In this document: positions 1 through 9,340 of the stretch, piece by piece | How the letters are laid out: each line of letters begins with the position of its first letter | Position numbering within the stretch: position 1 is the stretch's first letter | From: Dimargaris cristalligena | Taxonomy: Eukaryota > Kickxellomycota > Dimargaritomycetes > Dimargaritales > Dimargaritaceae | Assembly (NCBI GenBank): GCA_027576995.1 | Contig: JANBQC010000445.1 | Coordinates: forward strand, 1 to 23,820 | DNA length: 23,820 nt | Direction of reading: 5' to 3' | Program-made: the position numbers and the translations under genes | Notes under the pieces: model-generated | Told to the model about the DNA's origin: nothing | Seen by the model: the letters and a program-made list of their open reading frames with translations, nothing else | The model's database searches: none

Positions 1-234
1 TCATTGTTTGGGTGATTCCAACGGTGTATTGATGAAAAAGGATCCTATTTTAAATAAACAGAAAAAAAATGTAAATAACTTAAACCATTTTCATTTTAGA
101 GTACTAGTGAAAAACTTTTGGGTCAGACCGTGTATCCTATAAACAGACTTGGTGTAGTTGACAAAACAGCGATATTGAGTAAGAAAATGAACTAAGACTT
201 GATTGGAGTCAACAATACATTTTTCCACCAATGG

Positions 235-2292
235 TTAAAAGTCCGATGGAATGTTACCGTTAAATTCGTGGAGTTGAGATACTGATACTTGCAAACTCAA
301 CTCCTCGCCTACTTGTGTACTCGCATAGGCTAGACGTCTCAGCTGAGAAAACTTCTCGGGTGTCATTTGGTGTGCAAAATCTTCCCATAAATCAACGAGG
401 GTCGGTAGGGTTTTCTTGGGTAATTTGGCCACTTCCTCAGAGGTATTTTCAGTTAGAAGCACCGCTACGACCATTTGATTGGTATCCAGCAAGCGATAAA
501 TACGTTCGGGGAACATATGGTTGTATTTGACAACTGGACGAGGTTCTATCTCTGGAGTATCTTCATGGATCTCACTGTTGGCAGTAGTCGAAGAAGTGGC
601 ACTTGAGTTGGAGGTGGATGTAGATTCCCAGTGCTCTTGCAGAAATTTGGCTCCTTTCGAAAAGTTACTGAACCTCATAATATGTACTAATTCCGATTGG
701 GCCGCAGATAGCTCATCGGGAGGAATACCGGACGTGTCATTAGCATAGACCCGAGTGAACTGCTCCAAGGCCGGCTTATGCTGGCCTACCGCAGCCATGA
801 CCACCGCCAATCGGTTAAAAGAGTGATAATACTGGTTATTATCCATGTGTTCAGTGGCCAACGTGTTCGTCAAGACCGGAAGATCATCCATAAACTCCAC
901 TAAGTGATTGAATCGACTCGTTGTAGCCAAGCGGGCCATGACCAGAGAAATCACTCGAGGGATCACGACAGTAAATATCCGCTCTATTTTAACCCACTCC
1001 AAGGGACCCAAAAAGCCAACACTCATTAAGCGACGCACTCGATTGAGATCCGTTGGCTTCCAGCCACGGGCGATGAATGGTTGGAGCTCGGGGTCGGCCA
1101 GAGTGCGGACAACTTGCAAAACTTGGTGGCCGTTGGGTTGGGCATCCACCAAAGCCAGCAGCGGAAATTGTTCCGCGAGAGCTGCGCCAGTCAAGTGGTC
1201 GGGATTAATGAAATCCCAGGCGTTTAGCTGATATAGCGGATCGTCCTTGTTAAGCTTTGCGTAATGATAGAGGGCCATAAGGCGAGCCTTGGAAATTCGA
1301 ACGTTATCGTTGGTGTCGTATGGGCCGATTTCCTTAGCAATGGTAATTAAGCTCATGCTGGCGTCGTAGTGCAGTGACCCGGTTAATTAGTGATGCATAA
1401 TCCGACGCCAGATCTCAAACACTTCTTGAAGTTGCCGGGTGGTTTCGAGAAGGAACGGTTTAAGTTGATTAGCAAGTCTAATAGCTTCGTACAGGAGTGA
1501 GTTATATTCCTGGTTATCAGGGTTAGTTTCGAGCGGCGAGGGAATACCTACTTGAGAAAGCCGAATGGCTTCTCGGTACTGCTGATTAAGTTCGTGAAGT
1601 TGAGGTATTGCTTCTTGACCAAGTTGGTTAATTTCGGGAAATAGCTGGTTAGCATCCTGAACAAGTCGTTTAACCACAAGGTGAGGCTTTAGTGTTTGAA
1701 TACCATCATAAAATGTCTTGAATTGCACCTGTTGGTCATAAATAAGTTGTAATTAATAGCGAGTAATATGGAATGAGAGGGTTGGTGGGGTTAAAATAAT
1801 AGGCGGGGAAATAATACCCGATAAATGCAGGCCAAAAAGACCCCAGCTATGGGGGGTCGTGCTTTCGAATTCAAAATCGGTATCATTTACACCTACCAGC
1901 GCTCTCTCGTACGGATGATTTTTAACGAAGGCATTAAATTCCTTGTTCATTAGTAGTAGTTGGTTCCGATTCCCCACAATAGCATAATCAATGATGAGGC
2001 TTTTTAATTCATAGGACAATTGCCTATATTCTATCCGCTGGCCTTTCTGGAATTCTTCGGCAGGGTGCTTGGGTAACTTTTGAAGATCGGCAGCTAACGC
2101 TTCACTCGTGGAGTATATTTCGGAAAGAGCGATGGGCGGCTGGTCAGACTGAGACTCGGACCCTAGTTCCATCGCTTCATAGTCAGGGCTGGCCGGCGTA
2201 TCCATGGGCGAGGACGCGGCACTAGCTAAACGAGTACTGAGAGTGAGCACTAACGCCGCCCAATTCAGGTAGTTCATGTTGAAGGCTCTCAT
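235..2292 (-). CDS. Predicted secreted, lineage-specific protein with F-box-like segment (probably three exons)
   Basis: I do not recognise the family. One reading frame runs from an ATG at 2316 (better starts 2292 or 2277) to a TAA at 237-235, interrupted only by TAA at 1755-1753 and TAA at 1389-1387. The start at 2292 gives a signal peptide: basic n-region MRAF, hydrophobic WAALVLTLSTRL, likely cleavage after ASA. About 80 residues on, QLSYELKSLIIDYA followed by LLLMNKEFNAFV resembles an F-box helix pair. The later parts look helical, with a Ser/Thr-rich patch (near 600-640) and no known domain. Preferred model: exon 1 2292-1897, phase-0 intron 1896-1729 (GTAGGT...CAG), exon 2 from 1728, second intron ending at 1358 (AG) with an uncertain donor (1492, GTACGA) or running 1551-1333, and last exon to 235. 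With donor 1492 the product is 584 aa. Alternatives are a pseudogene with two nonsense codons, or separate small genes. Codon usage is more AT-rich than in the other genes here. Confidence 0.6.
1729..1896 (-). other. Probable intron 1 of the secreted-protein gene
   Basis: The donor candidate GTAGGT starts at 1896 (a second, GTAAAT, at 1890); both are phase 0. The acceptor CAG ends at 1729 and the next exon opens in the same phase. The in-frame TAA at 1755-1753 lies within TTAATTAC about 20 nt before the acceptor, a branch-point-like motif also found at a similar place in the carboxypeptidase intron. The length of 168 nt is a multiple of three, so the frame continues on both sides. RNA evidence is lacking. 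Confidence 0.45.
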
Positions 2293-2440
2293 GGTGAACG
2301 AATGTAGGCAAAGCAAACAAGATGAGAAGGGGGAGATGATATAGCTGCTGTTAAGCAGGTCAGTTATGAAAAACAGGGTTGTTCGGAAAAATAGAACCTC
2401 AGTGATAAATAATCGTTGGATGGGGGGTGAATATCGACCA

Positions 2441-2450
2441 TTTATATATA
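2441..2450 (-). promoter_or_regulatory. TATA box for the left-end minus-strand gene
   Basis: The minus strand reads TATATATAAA here, roughly 125-170 nt upstream of the candidate start codons at 2316, 2292 and 2277. The position and match are good for a core promoter, but no transcription start is known. Confidence 0.45.
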
Positions 2451-4557
2451 ATGCTCCTGTCTTGGCGAAGTAAGCCTACTCCGTGACCCCCTGTATAACC
2501 ACTCTCCACCCCGATATAGTTGTCGGTTATCGTTATACTTTTTCGGCCACCCATTTTTGCGTGTACTTTAGATTAGGATGTGATGGTACGAAGGAGTATC
2601 GGATTGGATGTGGGTAGCAGAGGAAAGACGATGGGTAACACGGTGGCGTCCACTAAAAGGGACCTGAATGGTTAAGTCTTTGTTCCTATATACTATTTAT
2701 CGCTTGAAATGGGGCTATATCACCGTTCTCGATAGAATTTCACAGTGGCCAAGCTGGTCTCGTCTATTCCTTTGACCCTGTGCGTGCTCTCTTGCTATTA
2801 GTCCACCACTAGCGAAATTACACCGGTTTAGGGCGACATTAGAATGGGTACTATCCAACGGAGTGTTGAAAAATATATCCCGACGGGTATTGTTTTTATC
2901 CTATCCTATTTCCATCAATTACTTTATGTTATTTAGTTATCTTGTGACCACTAATTTTAACCACTTATATTTCGCCCTACTGAGTATACTATTGAATAAA
3001 ATAAACCACCCAGAGGTATCTGTCGTCCTCTAACTGCTTTATTACTTTACTTCCTGTTGTATTGTCATGACTTTAGTAGTCCAATAGTATTAGTCGGCGG
3101 AGGAGGCACTCCAGACGAGGATATCTTGAATGCACAGATAAATAGTTAATAGGATAGACGGGTGTGTAATATGGCTTGTTAGAACACGGCGGTCCAATTC
3201 TATCCCTGTGATATTTTTGTACATGGGATAGTGTATTTCGGCCTGCTTAACTCTTCTCCCTGCGCTACCCTACAAATATAATTAGTGATGTTAAATAATA
3301 GTGTGTATAAAATTTCAGTCGAATATATAGTTTGGTTCTTAACAAGCGCATTTCGAGCTTGTTTAGGCATTGGCCAGGTGGTGTTTCGCGTATAGTCAGG
3401 ATCATTTCAAATATCCATAGACAGTAAATGGAGAAGCATTTGAACCACCTATTGTACTAATACCCATGCACCAAAACCTTTATGGTGTGGCTGTTCCCAT
3501 TATAAAGTGGCGATTTGGGCTGACAACACCAGACTAAGCAATTATTTAATTTGAATGAGGCCTGCCTGGCCAATTGATTTTACATTGAGCAGATGAGCTA
3601 CATGCCTATCCCCTAACTGGGAGCTAGTTTCAGACCCCCACTATGTAAAGCTAGGTTGATAAACTGAACCGCCTCTTATGAAATTGACCAGGAGCTGGAA
3701 TAGCTTGTCGTTCAACCCAATGTACGTCTAAATAACTGATGGCTCCGCCTAATTAGCACAGGCTAGTAAGTGTAATTACCCCCTTGCCATATTCACCAGT
3801 ATAAATGGGAGAGAAGGTTAGTTTTGCCTATAGAAGATTTTGGATGAAAATTCACACTTGATACAGAAGGCCGCCGATTTAAATTAATCGGGATGGACTA
3901 TAGAAATAAACCTAATTAGACTCCATTGTTATATATTTCTTAATTGATACATTATTCAATTGGTAGGGCTATAACCGCCCATTCGGTTAATAGCTGGGCC
4001 GGTGTGGCCCCCCATAGGTCGGGTGGAGTTACCCCGCCGTTGGTTATCAAAACCAACTGCCCCCGCCCCCCTTGCTCTAAGAGGCTCTTTCTTATTGCCG
4101 TCCTATTCAATAATCCGCTATATATTTATATTATTTCGATCTATATGGCACGTAACAGGGCAAAAAAGTAGGTCAAATACTGCTAGAAATAGCTCGGGGA
4201 AAAAGATTAGTTTCGGTTTAATATATCACAATCCACTCTTGTAGCATTTTCCTATTGCATGGAAGAAGAACAGCATGACTGTATAAAGAAAAATCCGCAG
4301 CATGAGGAAATTATTGTTGGTTTTAAATGAATCTCCCGCCTATTTCCCCATGCCCATATCAATTAAATCCTTTTAAAACTGAGTCAAATTCCATTCATAT
4401 ACTTTTGTATAGTGTAACATTCGGACCTGCTTATATCCTTTAGTAAATGTGTTCCTTCCACATCTATCCATCGCGCGTCTAATGAGACGCTACTTCATGT
4501 TATTTTAGTATTGTTATTGCGCCTTCATAACCTTCATAAGCAGGATTCACTCGTTCC
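2451..4557. other. Intergenic, no gene recognised
   Basis: This 2.1 kb AT-rich stretch lies between the divergent left gene and the Cid1-like gene. All open frames are short and look random in codon use. A small GC-rich pocket at about 3990-4080 contains a perfect 7-bp stem (4039-4045 with 4051-4057), but I cannot assign it. CpG is present at ordinary levels, unlike the right end of the window. An in-frame TAA at 4537-4539 closes the frame upstream of the next gene. Confidence 0.6.
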
Positions 4558-7500
4558 ATGAGTCGATTCCCTAGTGCGGCTTGCTTCGTCGAACGACAGC
4601 GGCAGATCCACGAGTTCCGGTCCGTTGATCGAGCCCAATGGCTACTGGCTCGATACACCTACCAGCAAATCAAGGCCCATAACAACCAGGCCTTGACATT
4701 CGGCTACCTGCATCGGTCTATTCTCCGCGATCCGCTCATTGCCCCCTACCTGCCCCGCCGTGGCTTGTACCCCATTCTCAGTAAGCCCGTGTTTCGCAAG
4801 TATTTTGCTATCCATGAAGGGGAGTGCGAGGTAGGGACGGCGGACCTAAACTCACCCGCCTCGACGGCCGCGACGACCGCAACTCCGACATCGGAGTTTG
4901 CCCAACCCTGTTTGGATTATCGGTTACCACGTATGATTGAATCCATCAATTTAGAGCCTTTTCGGTGGGTCACATTAACCGGGACGCCCCTCGGGCCCCA
5001 AGTGGTGCGGGAACTCGAAGCCCGGAATCGGTATTCGGCGCCTATGCCCTATTTAACCTCCGACCCCTATGAAATAGCCCTCAAGGTGCGTGCGGAAGCC
5101 GAGTTTCCGCCTCCCGATCCCTCCACTACCGAACCCCCCGGTCCCACTTGGTCAGTGATGGACCCTAACCAGGCCCCACTGTCCTCGGATCCCCTCTCCT
5201 TAGGCACACTGACTAGCCTGTCGGTCAGCCAAGAATTGCTAATCGACCGGCAGTTGCTCCTACGGGGCTTCGCTTTGGGCCCTAGTCCGGCCTTACTGGA
5301 AAAGGTTAATACGAGCATTATTCACCTGCGGGAGTCATTTGAGAATGGCGAAAACCCTAAGGATTATCGGGTGGAATTAGTAGGGTAAGTTCTTCATCCG
5401 GATACTACTTAGTTAAATGATTGGCGTTGTTTAGATCGCGCATTGACTTGTTGATCTATAATTATATAGGCCACCGTGCCATGTATACCATTGCAAGGCC
5501 CCGGCCTTAATAACAACTATATAGGAATATAAGTTTGCTGTCTACCTGCTTAATGGCATCTATACATATTGCTTACCTGGATCATTACTTACCTTATATG
5601 TATATGTATGTTTGTCACCATGCTCTGCCACCGGAAGATCATTCGCTACCGGTTTAGCCCATCCCGGCAGTGACATAAATATCCTACTCTACATTCCTCA
5701 CGACAAAGTACTTCGGCTCAACTCCACCAACCATCATATTATGAATTCACTGAAGAAATACGTATCCAAATTCCGGGGCGGTGGGTTGAAGCAAATCCGA
5801 TTCATTCCTGCCCAGAGTTTGCCCGGCCAAGGCCTAATCCTGGGGAATTACGGCAAATACGAGTCCTACACGCCCGTTGCCATCCGCATCGACCATCCCC
5901 TCCCCCTCTTCGAGACTCGTCTCCTCAAGGCCTACTATGACTTCGACCCACGGGTCCGCCCTATGCTCCAATTTATCCTTGATTGGGCCCGCCAGCGACA
6001 GCTCATCTTCCCGAAGGAACATACCGGTAGTATATTCGAAATGCCCAAAAAGCTATTCAGTTCAATTCAATTGGCCATGATGCTGGTAGGGTTTTTACAG
6101 TATAAGGGAGTCCTACCGGTTCTCCAGCGGGTTGACACGTGCATCCACGAGGACACTTTCCGGCACCGGGCGGTCCAGCATGCCATGCGGAGTTTACAAA
6201 ACCAGTTGCTAGCCGCCATGCACCAGCGTGAAACCGAGATTCAACTTCCCGCCAAAGAAGCTGCCGGGAAAGACAAAAGTACTGATGCCCAGCCCGCCCT
6301 GAACCTCTTATCCAAAGCCGATCTGGCCTCCATTGTCACGGACCCGGACGCTCAGCGGCTACTCAACGACCTACACCACTGCCTCAGCTGCCAAACCACT
6401 CTCCCTCGCGTACCACTTGCCAAGGAGGAGGGCTACTTTATGACCCGGCCTACGGCGAGCTGGCAAACCCACGAACTGGACATTGAACGCCGGGCCCAGA
6501 AACTATTCGACACCCAACGGGCGATATTTGAGGCCAACCAAGAGCGGATCATCGAGGAGGAAAAAATGACGTACCACTCGCGGGTTAGGGCCCGCCCCCA
6601 CACTTTTATCCGGGCGCCGATCCGGCGCAGGCTACGGCGGCCCAACTGGCTGTACCCCCAACTCATCGACGATAATGGCTTTTCCCAGCCCTATATGGCG
6701 TGGGTGCCCCCTTCGTTCGCCGACCGGTGCGGACTTACCCTCCAGGTGAACGAGACCACCTACATCTACCGGGAGCAGGATCGGAATCCTGGTGAATACT
6801 TGGATGACTCCCCCGCCGTTAAACACATGAACCTGGCCCCGCGCCCCCAGGCTTTCACCTACCGACTTGACCCGGAATTCCCCCGTAACCGACGAAACAC
6901 TGGCCCAGGGACCGGCGCTACCATGACCCACCTCCTGACCGAGTTTTTCCGCTTCTTCGGCCACGAATTCCCCTACACGCAGGCCATGGTGTCGGTGCGC
7001 TTAGGCGGTATTCTGCCCCGCTGCCTCTCTCCCTCGCCCCTGATTAACGCGAATGTACCCGGGGATATGGCCTCCTTTGAATCTCAATATGCGCTGCTGG
7101 CCATTGAACACCCATTCATGCCCGAATCTAATATGGTCCGCGCCCGGGAGCCGTGGTCCGTCGAAGGGCTAGCTTGGGAATTCCGCCGGGCCTACGACAT
7201 TCTAAAACAGGCCGGGGACCAGTCTACTACGGGTGGTAGCGACGGCCAATCACGGTATGTACATTTCGATGCGGCTACGTTACTGGACCGGGTGGCGACG
7301 CCCTACAGCGTTTTCTACTACTCCCCACAATTCCTACGAGCCTACCGCCTCTCGGGTCGCTTCTGGGCCCGTTTCCACCCACAGTACCTGGCTACTGTTC
7401 CCGAAACGAACGAAGCCAAGCGACTGGCCCAGGAGGGCAACTATACGGACGGGTCGGTCGATGCGAAGCCCATTTACGAACCCAAGCCGGTGGACCGGCT

Positions 7501-8236
7501 CACGCCCGAGGAAATTGGGATTATTAATGACGAGCCCGTGGAAGAGGGGGTTGTCGAACTGACGGAGGAGGAGGCGGAGGAAATCCGGAAATTGATGGAA
7601 CGTCCCCCCAGTGACCTAAAAAATGACGATTGGCGGATGGGAGCCCAGTTCCGCACCCCTGATCCGGCCAGCGAACTGTGTGTAAATCCCCGCGAACACT
7701 ACTATCCCACCCTTCCGACACCGTTCGTTAATCCCGCCCAGGAAGAGGGCGAATGGGATGGGGAGGAGGACGGCGACGATCACAATACCGAGGAGGAAGT
7801 CGCGGGGAATAGGCATGCCGAAATAGCCCCGGAAGGAAACGGAGCTGAAGGGGAGGAACCGATGCAGTCCTTTTTGGTACCAGCCACCGTGTACATGCCC
7901 GGTGTCCAGTCGACGATTGATATTTTAATGGCGGAGGAGGATGAACTGCTAGCGTACGAACTCTCGGCGGACGAAATATTCCTCAAGGTGGCGCAAACCA
8001 TAGGCGAGCCACTGGAATGCCTCACTGACGAGGAGAAGGAGCGACTGGCGGCGAATCCCGAACTGGATCCCCGGGTTCCGGCCGACCACCCGTGGGCCCC
8101 CCGCGAATGGCCCGACCCGGAGGGCGAAAAGGCGTTCTGGGCGGTCCAGGGCCGTCCCGTCTTTGACGAGAACCGACTGGTGCGGGCGCCCTACCGGGAA
8201 TTCACCAAAAGTGGTAAGGTGGTTGCCCGGAGTTAA
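4558..8236 (+). CDS. Cid1/Trf-family nucleotidyltransferase-like protein, degenerate active site
   Basis: Two exons, join(4558..5384,5638..8236), 1141 aa. Active members of this family add A or U to RNA 3' ends. The start is fixed by an in-frame TAA seven codons upstream unless a further exon exists. Residues 1-230 are unassigned. Splicing joins VELVG to SFATGLAHPGSD (residues 272-288), the family's GS motif. It is followed by a central-domain signature with TRLLKAYYDFDPRVRP (about 369-384). A PAP-associated domain follows near 705-810 (FFRFFGHEFPY, VSVRLGG, EHPF, EFRRAYDIL). About 270 residues separate the central and PAP-associated parts, far more than in minimal Cid1 proteins. The C-terminal third is acidic (EEGVVELTEEEAEE and Glu/Asp runs near 7740-7800). 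The first catalytic Asp is kept (D288), the second is Asn (N290), and the third aligns with Ala (A357 in VAIRIDHP, where the family has VDI..NN). A non-catalytic or altered enzyme is therefore likely. It is unlike the canonical nuclear poly(A) polymerase; the subcellular site is unknown. Confidence 0.88.
5385..5637 (+). other. Intron of the Cid1-like gene
   Basis: The donor is GG|GTAAGT at 5385 and the acceptor GGAAG| ends at 5637, giving 253 nt in phase 2. Joining GG with the following A makes Gly and fuses the two open frames exactly through the conserved GSF motif of the nucleotidyltransferase fold. That makes this boundary close to certain. The sequence is AT-rich and holds in-frame stops. 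Confidence 0.92.
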
Positions 8237-8374
8237 TCACTATTGCGCAAGCTTACCCTTGTGAATGTGCCTAGCGATTATATTTTGTAATGATAAAGTG
8301 ATACATTGGCTGCTATTAGATTTTCACTCACATGAGGGGCTTTTTAGGAAAGCAGGTTGTGCTCTACAAAAGGG

Positions 8375-8382
8375 TATATAAA
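8375..8382 (+). promoter_or_regulatory. TATATAAA box, orphan
   Basis: A perfect TATATAAA on the plus strand 139 nt after the stop of the Cid1-like gene, almost 1 kb ahead of the FZO1 start. It could serve a distal FZO1 transcript, a small RNA or nothing. No convincing coding sequence follows at once. Confidence 0.3.
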
Positions 8383-8422
8383 GTCTCCACCACTGCCGCA
8401 CTGTTCCTTGGCAAAAGCAGCG

Positions 8423-8516
8423 GCCAACCAATGGCAATGGTCGGGTCGGCAGCCTTAGTCACGGAGCCGGTCGAGGGGAAACCAATGGCCATCCATCTGC
8501 CCGCCATTTGGTTGGC
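8423..8516. promoter_or_regulatory. Cluster of CCAAT motifs arranged as an inverted repeat
   Basis: GCCAACCAATGGC at 8423-8435 and GCCATTTGGTTGGC at 8503-8516 are inverted copies differing by one base insertion. Another AACCAATGGCC lies between them at 8480-8490. CCAAT is the core bound by the fungal HAP/NF-Y complex, so a binding cluster is plausible. It has not been tested. Confidence 0.35.
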
Positions 8517-9042
8517 GGAATACATAAAAATTAGTTAAAGTATTACTGGTCAGTGGCACCCGAAGACGGTTGTTTTGGCTTAAAACCGCTATCCATGTCC
8601 AAATATCAGCATGGCCTTTTCTTCCTTAGGAGCGTGTTTTTTAGAGCCTTTTATCCTCACCCATTTACCTGTTGGCTCCAAGGTATCAATGAGCGCCCTC
8701 CCGTCATACTGGATACCGACTATAACAGCCGATCATTCAGTGCCATTTTATATTCTCTCCGTAAGTCCCTCTATGTATTGTTAAACTAAATGGGGCGGGT
8801 ATCGCCGATGACTGCTCACCTGTAATTATGCGGACTTTCCTCTAAGCCCCAGCACCACCATCACCCCAACCCATAGTTAATCCCCGTGTTGGCAGGTGCG
8901 TCACCAGTGTCCCCCCTTACCTCTCTCTCTCCTTTCTCTCTATTCGTTCTCTCTCCTTGGCTCTCCTCCCTCATTGTGACCATTCCGTGGTTATTGCCGT
9001 AGTGTTAGTCTTTTAAAAGTCTCCAAGGCCGGGCGTCCCTTC

Positions 9043-9056
9043 TTTTATAAACTATA
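9043..9056 (+). promoter_or_regulatory. TATA-like element of FZO1
   Basis: TTTTATAAACTATA lies about 285 nt upstream of the FZO1 ATG, after a long pyrimidine-rich tract (8920-8980) and followed by more pyrimidine-rich leader. Its position fits a core promoter with a 5' leader of some 250 nt. Confidence 0.35.
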
Positions 9057-9340
9057 CTCCCTTTACTTTTCCCCCCTTCGAAAGCCCTACATTGCCTATT
9101 GAGGCCCTTGGAAATTCCTTTTGGTGCTCCCTCTATTACCTGTCTTTTACTCGTTCGCCCACCAACCACCACAGTCGCACACCCCGTGCCTGAGCAAGAC
9201 CACCCCCACTCACGCGGGTTTCATTCCCCCCACTCTTACCTATCTATTTATCACTTCTCCCTCTACGATAGTTTCTTCTTGCGTCTAGCTGTGATTCATC
9301 GTCCTTTCCTATTGTCTTTATTCCCTATTCCTTGCCCACC

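Larger units (their letters stand above)
8237..9340. other. Intergenic region with FZO1 promoter and a CCAAT/TATA cluster
   Basis: About 1.1 kb without a supported gene. The first half has a TATATAAA and several CCAAT-type motifs (listed separately). The second half is strongly pyrimidine-rich on the plus strand, especially 8920-8980 (runs of CTCTCT and CCTTT) and on to the FZO1 start, as in promoters of well-expressed fungal genes. Short open frames at 8332-8538 and 8553-8789 have no recognisable content. Confidence 0.55.

Noticed and set aside
235..2316. Reassigned TAA codon (ciliate-type code)
   Set aside because: Two clear genes here end in TAA at the expected protein ends (Cid1-like and FZO1), so TAA is a normal stop. 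Introns or nonsense mutation explain the left locus.
5612..5637. TTG-initiated separate gene for the long Cid1-like frame
   Set aside because: The bases 5612-5637 are the end of an intron. Splicing 5384 to 5638 rebuilds the GS motif exactly, so the two frames are one gene.
8332..8789. Two small plus-strand open frames (68 and 78 codons)
   Set aside because: Random-looking products. The first covers a cluster of promoter-type motifs, which accounts for its composition better than coding does.
9332..9340. TTG as start of the mitofusin frame
   Set aside because: An ATG in strong context follows at 9341. Non-ATG initiation is not needed and the family gives no reason for the extra residues.
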